Positions 35,757 to 43,981 of a stretch of 62,450 nt of DNA are shown here, piece after piece. The stretch is from assembly GCA_964354255.1 (NCBI GenBank), contig CAYGYX010000006.1, positions 1-62,450 on the forward strand. Reading direction: 5' to 3'. Source of the stretch: VGBK01 sp964354255. GTDB lineage: Bacteria; Actinomycetota; Acidimicrobiia; Spongiisociales; UBA11373. Both the position numbers and the translations under genes were made by a program. A model generated the notes under the pieces. That model was not told where the DNA came from. It did not search any database and saw nothing but the letters and a program-made list of their open reading frames with translations. The stretch's first letter is position 1; each line of letters begins with the position of its first letter.

Positions 35757-36107
35757 TCAGGCCCGCCGCCGAGAGGTGATGATGGCCTCGACTGCGTCTG
35801 GGTCCTCGGGGGTGATCCAGGGGCGCACGAAGCCGCCCAGGTCGAGGATGAGGCCCACCGTCTTGCGCGGGCGGCCCGGGTCCAGGTGCGCCCAGCAGCG
35901 GGGGCTGGTAGTTCCCCAGATGCGCCACTTGCCGGTCCAGGCGCCCATCTCGAAGGGCTCGACCCGCCGGATTCGCCGGTAGTCGATTCTCTTGGCGAGG
36001 CCGATGGGGAAGTAGTAGCCCCTGATGATCAGCTGGGTCGGGCTGCACTCGATCCACCGGTCTCGGTAGAGGGACACCGAATCGCCGGCAGGCGGCGTCT
36101 TGCCCAT
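35757..36107 (-). CDS. Hypothetical PH-like domain protein
   Basis: A 116-residue soluble protein of unknown function. The alternation of short beta-like segments (SLYRDRWIECSPTQLIIRGYY, RIDYRRIRRVEPFEM) followed by GKWRIWGTTSPRCWAHLD, a turn, and a final PWITPEDPDAVEAIITSRR helix is the pattern of small bacterial PH-like domains. Such proteins usually carry a Trp- and Gly-rich central strand and a C-terminal ITPEDP helix. No signal peptide or membrane segment. Start ATG 36107. It may share a transcript with the small hydrophobic protein downstream. Function cannot be assigned. Confidence 0.6.
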   Translation of the reverse strand: MGKTPPAGDSVSLYRDRWIECSPTQLIIRGYYFPIGLAKRIDYRRIRRVEPFEMGAWTGKWRIWGTTSPRCWAHLDPGRPRKTVGLILDLGGFVRPWITPEDPDAVEAIITSRRRA

Positions 36108-36488
36108 GCGGCGATGCTAGGAGAGCGGGAAGGCCGGCCGGTGAGGCGGGTACCCGCGCTGGCATCTGCGAGTCGCCCTTGCCACCTTTGGACTGCAGCG
36201 ATCATGTCGACTCTCTCAGGCGACGGCCGGTCTGGCACCTGGCGGCGGGGCCGATGCCGCCGGTCGGGCTGGTACCCCGAGGGGATGACCTTCCGGGCAG
36301 TGCGCCCGGTGGAAGGCCTGCGCACTGACGGGCAGCGTGCCTGGTGAGACCCGGCCCGGGCCACGCCGCCGCGCGCGACGGTGCGGACCCACCGGGGAGT
36401 GGGCGGGCCGTCACACCCTCGCCCCCGTCCGGGCTCACCCGGCCGGGCCGGGGAGTAGTGTGCGCTCCACGCTCAGGGGGAGGATGGG
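36108..36488. other. Intergenic region upstream of the first amidase
   Basis: About 380 bases. Most shows nothing. The last ~40 bases (from about 36453) are closely similar to the leader of the second amidase gene (about 59870-59911), including CGCTCCAC and the GGGGAGGAT ribosome-binding site, so the promoter/leader was duplicated with the gene. Confidence 0.45.
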
Positions 36489-37691
36489 ATGGGGCCTTTC
36501 GCCGACTATGACCGGCACGACGCCACCGGTCTTGCCGAGTTGGTGCGCACCCGCCGGGTCCATCCCCTCGAGTTGTTTGATGCCGCCGCCGGGCGCATCG
36601 AGGCTCTCAACGGGCGCCTCAACGCTGTGGTCTACCCCGACTTGGACCGGGCCCGGGAGGTGGCGGCCCAGGAGTCTCGGGAGGGGCCCTTTGCCGGGGT
36701 GCCTTTCCTGGTCAAGGATTTCGGGGCCGCCGTCGCCGGCCTGCCCTACACGCAGTCGTCTCGCTCCCGGGTGGGGTATGTGGCCCCGGCCGACGATGAC
36801 ATCGTCGCCCGCCATCGCCGGGCGGGGCTGATCATCCTGGGCAAGACCAACGCCCCGGAGTTCGGGCTGCTCCCGACCACCGAGCCGGAACTGCACGGCC
36901 CGACCCGTAACCCCTGGGACCCGGGCCGCACTACGGCGGGATCCTCCGGTGGCTCGGCCGCGGCGGTGGCGTCGGGCATGGTGCCGATGGCGCACGGGAA
37001 CGACGGGGGCGGGTCGATTCGTCTGCCCGCCTCGGCCTGCGGCCTGTTCGGGTTGAAGCCCACCCGGGGACGGAGCACCTGGGGGCCCGACCACCTGGAT
37101 GGCATGCTGGGTCTGTGCGAGCAGCACGCCCTCACCCGCAGCGTGCGCGACTCGGCCCGTCTCCTGGACGCCACTCACGGTGCCCCGGCCGGCGCCCCCT
37201 ACCGGCCGGCTCCGCCCGCGCGGCCCTTCGCCGAGGAGGTGGGGGCCCCGCCGGGACGCCTGCGCATCGCTTTCACCACCGGCGGCCTGCTCGACGATCG
37301 GCCCCTGGACCCCGAGTGCGTCGCCGCGGTGGAGTCCGCCGCCCGGCTCTGTGAGGAACTGGGGCACCAGGTCACTGAGGCGCGGCCTTCCCTGGATGTG
37401 CCGTCGATCGTTGACGCCTTCATCACCATCAACGGTGCCGACTGCGCCTTTGTCATCGCCGAAGCTGAACGGCTCACCGGCCGCCGGGTGCGCTCCCGCG
37501 ATGTGGAGCTGGTCACCTGGATCGTCCGGCTCATCGGGACCCGGCGCAGCGCCGCCGACCTGGAGCAGGCCCTGGATGTGATGCACCGCACCGGTCGGAC
37601 GATGGCCACCTTCCTGGAGGACTACGACCTCCTGCTCAGTTCAACCATGGCGCAGCCACCGTGGCCCATCGGTTATCAGGACCTCGGCGCC
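36489..37691 (+). CDS. Amidase (amidase-signature family), truncated by a scaffold gap
   Basis: Hydrolyses an amide bond with a Ser-cisSer-Lys triad. About 400 residues are visible before the N run. The triad Lys76 is in GVPFLVKDFG. The cis-Ser is in AGSSGGSAAAV, and the nucleophile Ser in GNDGGGSIRLPAS. The full-length relative at 59.9 kb is 496 residues and roughly three-quarters identical by eye. Compared with it, about 285 coding bases should be missing, more than the 100 Ns, so the gap length is a placeholder. Start ATG 36489 has GGGGGAGG 5 bases upstream. The substrate is unknown; GatA-like, nylonase-like and fatty-amide-like amidases share these motifs. Confidence 0.88.
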
Positions 37692-37791
37692 NNNNNNNNN
37701 NNNNNNNNNNNNNNNNNNNNNNNNNNNNNNNNNNNNNNNNNNNNNNNNNNNNNNNNNNNNNNNNNNNNNNNNNNNNNNNNNNNNNNNNNNN
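37692..37791. other. Scaffold gap (100 N)
   Basis: Exactly 100 undetermined bases. The gap hides the 3' end of the amidase gene and the 5' end of the TrkA-N/RyR gene, so the true distance must be larger. Confidence 0.98.
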
Positions 37792-39987
37792 TGGCAGAGT
37801 GCCGGCTCTCCCCACGGTCCTGCCGACGCGAAGGTTGGGCGTAGCGGGGGCGCGGCGTTCTGGCAGGCGGCGCAGTGGCCCATCGCCGTCGGCGCGGCCG
37901 TGGCCGCCGTGGTGCTGGGCATGGTCGGGTTCACCGACCACTACGCCGCCGCCGGCGTCCGGCTGACCGTCCTCGATGCCTTCTACCGGTCGCTGCAGCT
38001 GTTCGTCCTCGAATGGGGTGGCATCGACGCCCCGGTCCCCGTGGCTTTGCAGGCGGCCCGCCTGCTGGCTCCACTCGTAGCCGGGTTCGCCGCCGCCAAG
38101 GCCCTAGTCGTCCTCTTTCGTGATGAGTTGGACCGCCTGCGGCTCCGCTTCACGTGGCGGGGCCACGTGGTGGTGTGCGGCCTCGGGGCCGAGGGTGGGA
38201 CCCTGGGTCGCTCGCTGGTGGCGGAGGGCTGGAGGGTGGCCGGCATCGAGAGTGACCCTCGGTCGCGCCCGCCGGCCGAAGGGGTGGTGGTGCTGGCCGG
38301 CGACGCGACGGAGGCTTCGATCCTTGAGCGCGCCGGTGCCGCCCGCGCCGCTCACCTGGTGGCGGTCTGCGGTTCGGACGACACCAACGCCGCAGTCGCC
38401 CGGGCGGCCCGGGTGGTGGGCGGCCCCTTGCTGGTGATACACGTTCACCTGCGGGATGCCCGCCTGGCTGCTCTGCTGCGCACCGAGGCGCTGGCCGACC
38501 CCGCCGTAGCCGGTCGAGGTGCCCTCGAGTTCTTCACCGTCGATGAGCATGCCGCTCGGCGGCTGCTCGACACGCTGCCCCTGGCCGACGGCGAGCCGGG
38601 GGAGTTGGTCATCGTCGGGCTCAGCCGGTTCGGCGCCAGCCTGGCCGTCGAGGCGGCCCGGCGGGGCCTGCACGCCGCCGCACCCGCCTGCATCACCGTC
38701 GTCGATACCGACGCTGTCGCCGGTGTGGCCGACCTGCTGCGCCGCCATCCCGGAATGGAGAGGGCGGCCGCTTTCACCGCGCTCTCCATCGACCCGGCGT
38801 CGGCGGAGTTCGATGAGGCCCGCTTTCTCGTCGATGAAGCGGGCCGGTGCCGGGCCAGGGCCATCGTGGTTTGCGTGGAAGACGAGGGGCAGGGGCTGTC
38901 GGCGGGTCTCACCCTACGGCAGCGACTGAAGGAGGTCCCCTCACCCGAGCGCCCGATCGACCTGGTGGTGTGCACCACTCACGCCTCGAGCCTCGCCGAC
39001 CTGGTGACCTGCTCCGACGGAGGGGAAGGCGTGGCCCGCTTCCGCACGCTCAACCCGATCGGGGCGTCTGTCGACGCGTCGCTCCTGACTCTGGGGACCC
39101 GGGAGGCCATCGCCGCCTCCCTGCACGGCGCGTACGTGGCGTCCCGTCCGGCGGATGCCCCGGGGGCGCCGCCGGACGCCTGGGCCGACCTCGATGAGGA
39201 GACCCGGGAGGCCAATCGCGCCGCCGCCGGCGGCATCGGGCCGGGACTGCGCAGCGTCGGCTGCGACCTCGTCCCCCTCGTCGCCTGGGACACCGCTCCG
39301 ATGGTCTTCACCCCCGCCGAGGTCGAGTTGATGGCCATCCTCGAGCATCGCCGCTGGGTCGCCTGGAAGCAGGCACACGGGTTCCGCTTCGGCGGGGTCT
39401 CCGACCCGGCGCGCCGGACCAACGCCCACCTCGTGCCGTGGAATGCTCTCGAGGAGAGCGCCCGCGAGTTGGTGCATGCCTTCGTCCGGTCGTATCCCCG
39501 GGTGCTGGCCGACGCCGGCCAGCAGGTGGTGCGGCTGGACCGATCCCCGGCCCGAGCCCTCCACGACTGCTACGTGGCCATGCGCACCGCCGCCGGCGAG
39601 ACGCCGGCCGACAACCCGTCGCTGGTGCCGTGGGACCTGCTGCCGGAGCACGCCAAGGCCTCCAACCGCGACCAGATGGCCCACCTGCGGGTCAAGTTGT
39701 TGGCCGTCGGTCGCGATCTCGCCCCCGGCCTGGATGGGCCCAGCGCCCCCCTGGAACCCGGGGAGATCGAGTTGCTCGCCGAGATGGAGCACCGGCGCTG
39801 GTGCGAGCACGAGCGTTTCGGTGGCTGGTCCCTGGGACTGCGCAGGGACGCCGCAGCGAAGACCACGCCCTATCTGGTGCCCTGGGAGGACCTGTCCGAG
39901 GAGGTGCGTGACATCGACCGGGAGTTCGCTCGCGCCATCCCCGACCTGGTGCGCCGTATGGGCCAGCGGATCGTGCGTGTCGTCTGA
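37792..39987 (+). CDS. Channel-like membrane protein with TrkA-N (RCK) and RyR-like repeats, 5' end in gap
   Basis: An unusual signalling or transport protein of at least 730 residues; the frame is open to the gap, so its start is hidden. Order: TM1 (WPIAVGAAVAAVVLGMVGF), a short amphipathic DAFYRSLQLFVLEWG at the pore-helix position, TM2 (around LLAPLVAGFAAAKALVVLF), a first dinucleotide-binding TrkA-N domain (HVVVCGLGAEGGTLG), and a second degenerate one (LVIVGLSRFGASLAVEAARRG). About 270 C-terminal residues hold two RyR-type repeats, each with E(H)RRW, a Gly-Phe stretch and H/YLVPW-x2-L (HLVPWNAL and YLVPWEDL). There is no TVGYG-like K+ filter. It may be a ligand-gated channel or nucleotide sensor. 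Function unproven. Confidence 0.8.
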   Translation, partial: WQSAGSPHGPADAKVGRSGGAAFWQAAQWPIAVGAAVAAVVLGMVGFTDHYAAAGVRLTVLDAFYRSLQLFVLEWGGIDAPVPVALQAARLLAPLVAGFAAAKALVVLFRDELDRLRLRFTWRGHVVVCGLGAEGGTLGRSLVAEGWRVAGIESDPRSRPPAEGVVVLAGDATEASILERAGAARAAHLVAVCGSDDTNAAVARAARVVGGPLLVIHVHLRDARLAALLRTEALADPAVAGRGALEFFTVDEHAARRLLDTLPLADGEPGELVIVGLSRFGASLAVEAARRGLHAAAPACITVVDTDAVAGVADLLRRHPGMERAAAFTALSIDPASAEFDEARFLVDEAGRCRARAIVVCVEDEGQGLSAGLTLRQRLKEVPSPERPIDLVVCTTHASSLADLVTCSDGGEGVARFRTLNPIGASVDASLLTLGTREAIAASLHGAYVASRPADAPGAPPDAWADLDEETREANRAAAGGIGPGLRSVGCDLVPLVAWDTAPMVFTPAEVELMAILEHRRWVAWKQAHGFRFGGVSDPARRTNAHLVPWNALEESARELVHAFVRSYPRVLADAGQQVVRLDRSPARALHDCYVAMRTAAGETPADNPSLVPWDLLPEHAKASNRDQMAHLRVKLLAVGRDLAPGLDGPSAPLEPGEIELLAEMEHRRWCEHERFGGWSLGLRRDAAAKTTPYLVPWEDLSEEVRDIDREFARAIPDLVRRMGQRIVRVV

Positions 39988-40218
39988 GGAGGCCCCGCCC
40001 GCCCGGGAGTTGTGGTGGGACCGGGAGATCCCAGTTCGGTCTGATGAGAGCCCCGGTAGGCGCCCGCGCGAATGCCCGGGTGGATGACAAGAGAGGCGAG
40101 AAGCGGGTGATCGGTGTGACTCACCGGGGTCGGGGACAGGCGATGCTCAGAGGCGCGGTTCGTTGGTCTAGCAGCCCGATGCCAAGGGGTGAGCTTAACC
40201 GTGGGCTGCCCATCGGAC

Positions 40219-40249
40219 CTGTAGACAGATTCATCTACAGGGCTGTAGA
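40219..40249. promoter_or_regulatory. Toxin-antitoxin operator with three half-sites
   Basis: CTGTAGA (40219-40225) and TCTACAG (40234-40240) form a perfect inverted repeat with an 8-base spacer, and a third half-site CTGTAGA (40243-40249) follows in direct orientation. The array ends 8 bases before the antitoxin GTG. Ribbon-helix-helix antitoxins typically bind such short, closely spaced half-sites cooperatively, so autorepression is likely. No Shine-Dalgarno follows, so the message may be leaderless. Confidence 0.7.
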
Positions 40250-40257
40250 CCGAACTG

Positions 40258-40497
40258 GTGAGCACCACGATCCGCGTCAGCGAAGAGACCCGGGACCGGC
40301 TGGCGGCGCTTGCGGAGTCGACGGGCCGTCCCATGATCAAGGTGGTGGACGAGGCCGTGGACGCGCTGGAGCGCCGGGTCTTCTTCGGACTCTTCAACCG
40401 CCGCTACGGCGAGCTCTTCGAGGATGCTGGGGCGAGGGCTGAGATCGAGGGGGAGCGCCGTGCCGAAGAGGGGGTGATCGGGGGCGCCTCGAGGTGA
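40258..40497 (+). CDS. Ribbon-helix-helix antitoxin (MazE/VapB-like)
   Basis: A 79-residue protein. The N-terminal half reads as a ribbon-helix-helix DNA-binding domain (STTIRVSEETRDRLAALAES, then RPMIKVVDEAVDAL). The acidic and basic C-terminal part (FGLFNRRYGELFEDAGA onward) would wrap the toxin. GTG 40258 is the start, directly behind the operator array and without a Shine-Dalgarno. Its stop overlaps the toxin start by 4 bases, the classic coupling of toxin-antitoxin pairs. The role follows from its partner and is well supported. Confidence 0.85.
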   Translation: MSTTIRVSEETRDRLAALAESTGRPMIKVVDEAVDALERRVFFGLFNRRYGELFEDAGARAEIEGERRAEEGVIGGASR

Positions 40498-40946
40498 CCG
40501 CCCGCCGGGGGGAGACCTGGCTGGTCGACTTCGGTGAGCCGGTCGGTCGGGAGCAAGCTGGTATGCGGCCGGTGGTGGTCGTGTCGGCCGATGGGCTGAA
40601 TGAAGGTCCCTCGTCGGTGTTGATGGTGGTGCCCATCACCTCGGCCCGGCGTGATCTGCCGTCGCATGTCGAGATAGACCATCCCGGCTCGGGTCTCGAC
40701 CGGATCAGCTACGCCAAGTGCGAGGACTTCAAGTCGATCTCAGAGCGCCGACTGGTGCGTCAGATCGGTGCCGTCGAAGCGGCGGGGATGGCCGGTATCG
40801 AGCGGGTGCTCCGCTACGTGCTCGACCTTCAGGGTCCCTGGTCCAGGGCTCCACGCGGAACAGGTCCACCGGGAGGAGCCCGGAGCGGAGGACCACGGCC
40901 AGATCGCGGGCCGCCTGCTCCGGCTTGCCGGCGGTGCCGGTGGTGA
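40494..40946 (+). CDS. MazF/PemK-type toxin with aberrant C-terminal extension
   Basis: Sequence-specific endoribonuclease toxin family. Family marks are RRGETWLVDFGEPVGREQAG, RPVVVVSADGLN, VLMVVPITSARRDLPSHVEI and KCEDFKSISERRLVRQIG, which supply the oligonucleotide pocket. MazF proteins usually stop near 110 residues, after a helix like IERVLRYVLDL. Here the frame runs on about 38 more residues, rich in Gly, Pro and Arg, which are the antisense of a SecD-like remnant. The native stop seems to have been lost at about 40830 by a rearrangement. GTG 40494 overlaps the antitoxin stop. Whether the extended toxin is active is unknown. Confidence 0.82.
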   Translation: MTARRGETWLVDFGEPVGREQAGMRPVVVVSADGLNEGPSSVLMVVPITSARRDLPSHVEIDHPGSGLDRISYAKCEDFKSISERRLVRQIGAVEAAGMAGIERVLRYVLDLQGPWSRAPRGTGPPGGARSGGPRPDRGPPAPACRRCRW

Positions 40947-40985
40947 TGATCGCCCGGCCGTCTTTGATTCCGGTCTTGGGGGGTG
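40830..40985 (-). pseudogene. Short SecD-like remnant
   Basis: On the minus strand about 50 residues read TGIKDGRAIITTG...EQAARDLAVVLRSGLLPVDLF, which resembles the extracytoplasmic head region of SecD just before its membrane domain (the LAxVLRxGxLPV pattern). There is no start, and the rest of the gene is absent on both sides. It is sandwiched between the toxin and a nucleotidase remnant. The resemblance is by eye. Confidence 0.45.
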
Positions 40986-41291
40986 ACCGCGGCGGCGGGA
41001 AGCCGGGTGACCGGCGCGGTGCGCCAGGCGGCCAACGGTTCGTGCACCGGGGCGCCGATCGACCTGACGGCTGCGTCGATCTGCGCGATCGCCGAGAACG
41101 ACTTCATGGCGACCGGCGGCGACGGCTACCCGAACTTCTACGCCCGGGGCATCACTCAGTCGATCATGGATCAGGTGCTGGCCGACTGCATCACGGCCGA
41201 CACGCCGGTGAGCCCGGCCATCCAGGGACGGATCGTCTGCACCGACGGCAACGGTGCTACCGCGCCTAACTGCCCGGTGCTTTCTCCTTAG
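40986..41291 (+). pseudogene. C-terminal remnant of a secreted 5'-nucleotidase
   Basis: About 100 residues match the end of the 5'-nucleotidase C-terminal domain: VRQAANGSCTGAPIDLTA, AIAENDFMATGGDGYPNF, GITQSIMDQVLADCI, VSPAIQGRIVC, then a normal stop. The metallophosphatase domain and the first part of the C-terminal domain are missing. Intact enzymes of this kind are over 500 residues and exported. The fragment begins exactly where the SecD-like remnant ends, so a rearrangement or misassembly joins them. A terminator follows. Confidence 0.7.
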
Positions 41292-41305
41292 CCATCGAAG
41301 CGATT

Positions 41306-41338
41306 GAAGGCGGGGGCCGGAATCCGGCCCCCGCCTTC
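41306..41338 (+). terminator. Intrinsic-type terminator hairpin
   Basis: GAAGGCGGGGGCCGG (41306-41320) pairs perfectly with CCGGCCCCCGCCTTC (41324-41338) around an AAT loop, giving a 15-bp stem 14 bases after the nucleotidase-remnant stop. No T tract follows on the plus strand. It sits between convergent units and may serve both directions. Confidence 0.75.
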
Positions 41339-41451
41339 GGGTCTGCTGGGCGCCTGCCCGAGAAGGGGCCCTATGGGTGGGTCGCAGGTCGCGTCCGACC
41401 ACCGCCCGGCCGGTCTCTGGCGCGCTCGACAGCGAAGGGGGAACCCCGGGG

Positions 41452-42276
41452 TCAGCTGATGCTTTCGCACTCCGCTGCCGAGTCGCCGCTCCGGCAGGTA
41501 TCGGAGCCCGGCCCCCCGAAGAGCCAGTCCGCACCCGTCCCGCCGATGAGGATGTCGCGGCCATCCTCACCGATGAGGACGTCGCCGTCGGCCCCTCCCC
41601 GCACGACGTCGTTGCCCGGCCCGGCACAGACGACGTCCCAGCCCTCCCCACCATCGATGCGGTCGTTGCCCTCGCCGGCGATGATCACGTCGGCTTCCAC
41701 CGTACCGTTGTAGACGTCGTCATCCGGGGTGCCGATCCAGGTGGCGTAGAAGCCGCCGCAGATCTCATCCTGCTCTGGGGGGGTGCGGGCCAGGAGGCTG
41801 ATCGTCCTCACCTCGCCGGGCACCACGAAGAAGGGCAGGTAGTGCCCGCCCCCGTACGCCTTCTGCCAGTCGACCGAGAGCATCTTCTTGCCGTTGGATG
41901 GGTTGAGGTACTCGGCGTTGGTGCACACGCCGGGCTGGCCCACACCGGTGACCGCCCAGAGGCTGACGCCGGCGGGGACGTTGCGGAAGAGGGCAACCCC
42001 GTTGGCATCGGTGCAGACGTAGCGCTCGTTGCCGCGAGGATGCCAGACGGGTCCCATGTGCCTGGCCCCGGTGACCTCCAGGAGGAGGACCTCCACCCCG
42101 GCGAGGCGCAGCCGGTGGCCGGAGCCGTCCTTGTAGCTGACCACGATCCGCACCGTCCCGGTGTCGCCCTGCCGCCCGGTCGCCGCCGCGGCTGCCGGGA
42201 GGGCGGCGGCGAGCAGCAGGCCGAGCAGCAGGGCAGCCCCGGTCCAGACGGACTTGGCACTCCTCCTCTGCCTCAT
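41452..42276 (-). CDS. Secreted RTX-type calcium-binding repeat protein
   Basis: A 274-residue exported protein. It has a basic start and hydrophobic core (VWTGAALLLGLLLAAALPAAAAA) typical of a Sec signal peptide. A central ~130-residue region reads like a surface domain with a carboxypeptidase-regulatory or SpaA-like fold (TVRIVVSYKDGSG...VCTDANGVALFRNVPAGV). The C-terminal third has six or so hemolysin-type nonapeptide repeats (GEGNDRIDGG, GPGNDVVRGGADGDVLIGEDG, GGTGADWLFGGPGSD) that bind calcium and form a beta-roll. It starts at ATG 42276 behind AAGGAG. No type I secretion genes are nearby. Function beyond calcium binding is unknown. Confidence 0.82.
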   Translation of the reverse strand: MRQRRSAKSVWTGAALLLGLLLAAALPAAAAATGRQGDTGTVRIVVSYKDGSGHRLRLAGVEVLLLEVTGARHMGPVWHPRGNERYVCTDANGVALFRNVPAGVSLWAVTGVGQPGVCTNAEYLNPSNGKKMLSVDWQKAYGGGHYLPFFVVPGEVRTISLLARTPPEQDEICGGFYATWIGTPDDDVYNGTVEADVIIAGEGNDRIDGGEGWDVVCAGPGNDVVRGGADGDVLIGEDGRDILIGGTGADWLFGGPGSDTCRSGDSAAECESIS

Positions 42277-42339
42277 CGTCGGCTCCTTCCACTGTGTCGG
42301 CGACGCGATGACCCCGGACGGGGTTGCCGCGCCGACCGG

Positions 42340-42620
42340 CTACCCGGCCACCCGCCGCCCGTAGATGTCCAGGTTGCGGGTCGCGTAGTTCCGCCCATCG
42401 GTCCAGACCACCAGGTACTCGTCGCCCGTGCTATTCCACGCCACCGCCGGGTACTCGTCCGTGCCCTTGGCGCCGGGGCCGCTGATGCGGATCTCCCTTC
42501 CCACAGTCGGAACCCTCGGGAAGACGGGTGCCGTCCTCTCCTCGGCCCCGTTCCGGCGGCCGTCGCCAGCAGCAGCAGGGCGATGCCCGCACCCGGCAAC
42601 ATCCGAATCCGCTTGCCCAT
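42340..42620 (-). pseudogene. Frameshifted one-repeat paralogue of the seven-repeat secreted protein
   Basis: From ATG 42620 (GGAGAG upstream) a signal peptide is encoded (MLPGAGIALLLLATAAG). After about 25 codons the meaningful reading moves to another frame: EERTAPVFPRVPTVG, REIRISGPGAKGTDEYPAVA, STGDEYLVVWTDGRN, LDIYGRRVAG, then a stop. This is one unit of the repeat found seven times at 54.8 kb, ending with the same kind of C-terminus. Restoring one G in the GGGG run near the end of the signal peptide would give a single protein of about 90 residues. It is either a sequencing error or a real one-base loss. Confidence 0.75.
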
Positions 42621-42718
42621 CGTCGTCCTCTCCCTGCTCCCACCGGCCAGGCTACGCCTCGGGGCCTCGCCGCGCCGATGGCTTCACTAGCCCGCCCGAG
42701 GCGTTGTGGGAAGGGCGG

Positions 42719-43981
42719 CTACGGGCCGGACCCGGCCGGCGATGGCTTCCCGCCGTCCTGCTGCCCCCGCATCATCGGCGACTCCCGCAGGAACAGAGAG
42801 AGGGCGATGACCAGCGCCGTCAGCACGACGAACACCACCATGGAGCCGGTCATCGAGTCGTCGGCTCCGGTCCGGAACGCGTCCATGCCGAGGATGAACA
42901 GGATGCCCGAGACCTGGCCGGCCATCACCAGCAGGCCCTGGGAGGTGGCCTCGGGGGCGGGATAGGAGACCTCGGCGCTGTACTGGAACCCGACCGGGTA
43001 GGCGCTCATCAAGAAGAAGCCGAAGACGAAGCTCGAGGCGAGCAGCAGCGGGTAGTCGGCGGCGAAGGCCAGGCCCACCAGCCCGGGGGCCATGCCGGCG
43101 ACGGAGAGGACGAGGAACGGTTTGCGGCGGCGCAGGCGATCGGAGAGCACCGAGAGGACGGCGGCCCCTGCGATGCCGCCGACCACCATGGCCGCCCCGA
43201 CCATGCCGGCCTGCTCTGAGTCGAACCCACGCGGGTCGACCACCTGCTCGATCCAGGTGCTGATGGCGTTGAACATCCCCAGGCCGACGAAGAACAGCGC
43301 CAACAGGATGAGCATGTCCCGCTGCCGCAGTATGTGACGGAGGCCCGCGAATACCCGGGTCCGTGCCTCCAGCTCGGCCTCGCCGGGCGGCGTCGAGGGC
43401 CGCTCCCGGATCAGGGCGAGGGCCACCAGGGCCGCCCCCGCCGACAAGGCGCCGTAGAACACGAGCATCCCCGGCATCTCCAGGCTCTCGGCGAGGGTGG
43501 GGGTGGCCGCCATGGCGGCGATGATCCCGACGAACTGCGCCAGCGAGGGGACCGCTGCCGCCGTCGCCCGCTCGGCGAGCGGGAACCAGCGGGCGCCCAC
43601 CTTGGTGATGGCGTTCATGACGAAAGGCTGTCCGACCGCCAGTCCGACCTGGGAGACGAAGACCCAGGTGAAGTCGGATCCGAGCAGGCCCCGGGTGAGG
43701 CCGAACACGCCGGTGAGCACCGCCCCGATGCCCACCCCGACCCGCAGCCCGTAGGTGTCGATAATGTACGAGGCGGGGATCGACATCACCACGAACACCA
43801 CCATGAAGACCATGGAGAGCATGCCGATCCGCAGGTCGGAGACGTCGTAGTAGGCGGCGGCGTCGTCGGTGACCGGGGCGAAGGTGATCCAGTTCGCCTG
43901 GACTACCGCGTTGAGCAGAGCGAAGGCGCCCAGGACCACCCAGCGGTACCGATACAGCCGGACGGCTGCCGCTTCTGCCAT
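42719..43981 (-). CDS. MFS transporter (FLVCR-like)
   Basis: A 420-residue inner-membrane protein with about 12 hydrophobic segments in two halves. The start YRYRWVVLGAFALLNAVVQANWITFAPV and the early VFMVVFVVMSIPASYIIDTYGLR resemble the FLVCR/DIRC2 group of major facilitators, named for a heme exporter but also known to carry choline and related cations. The second half has GGIAGAAVLSVLSDRLRRRKP, the usual MFS cytoplasmic-loop motif. Start at ATG 43981 behind GGAGG. It is a single gene. Direction and substrate cannot be read from sequence. Confidence 0.8.
   Translation of the reverse strand: MAEAAAVRLYRYRWVVLGAFALLNAVVQANWITFAPVTDDAAAYYDVSDLRIGMLSMVFMVVFVVMSIPASYIIDTYGLRVGVGIGAVLTGVFGLTRGLLGSDFTWVFVSQVGLAVGQPFVMNAITKVGARWFPLAERATAAAVPSLAQFVGIIAAMAATPTLAESLEMPGMLVFYGALSAGAALVALALIRERPSTPPGEAELEARTRVFAGLRHILRQRDMLILLALFFVGLGMFNAISTWIEQVVDPRGFDSEQAGMVGAAMVVGGIAGAAVLSVLSDRLRRRKPFLVLSVAGMAPGLVGLAFAADYPLLLASSFVFGFFLMSAYPVGFQYSAEVSYPAPEATSQGLLVMAGQVSGILFILGMDAFRTGADDSMTGSMVVFVVLTALVIALSLFLRESPMMRGQQDGGKPSPAGSGP

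Noticed and set aside
37692..37791. Fusion of the amidase with the downstream TrkA-N/RyR protein
   Set aside because: A frame can be drawn across the Ns, but the second amidase shows that about 285 coding bases and a stop are missing there.
40830..41291. Mobile element insertion at the toxin locus
   Set aside because: No transposase, integrase, inverted ends or target duplication is visible; the pieces are fragments of housekeeping and secreted genes.
41377..42690. Plus-strand open frame over the RTX gene
   Set aside because: The minus strand has a signal peptide, RTX repeats and a ribosome-binding site; the plus frame has none.
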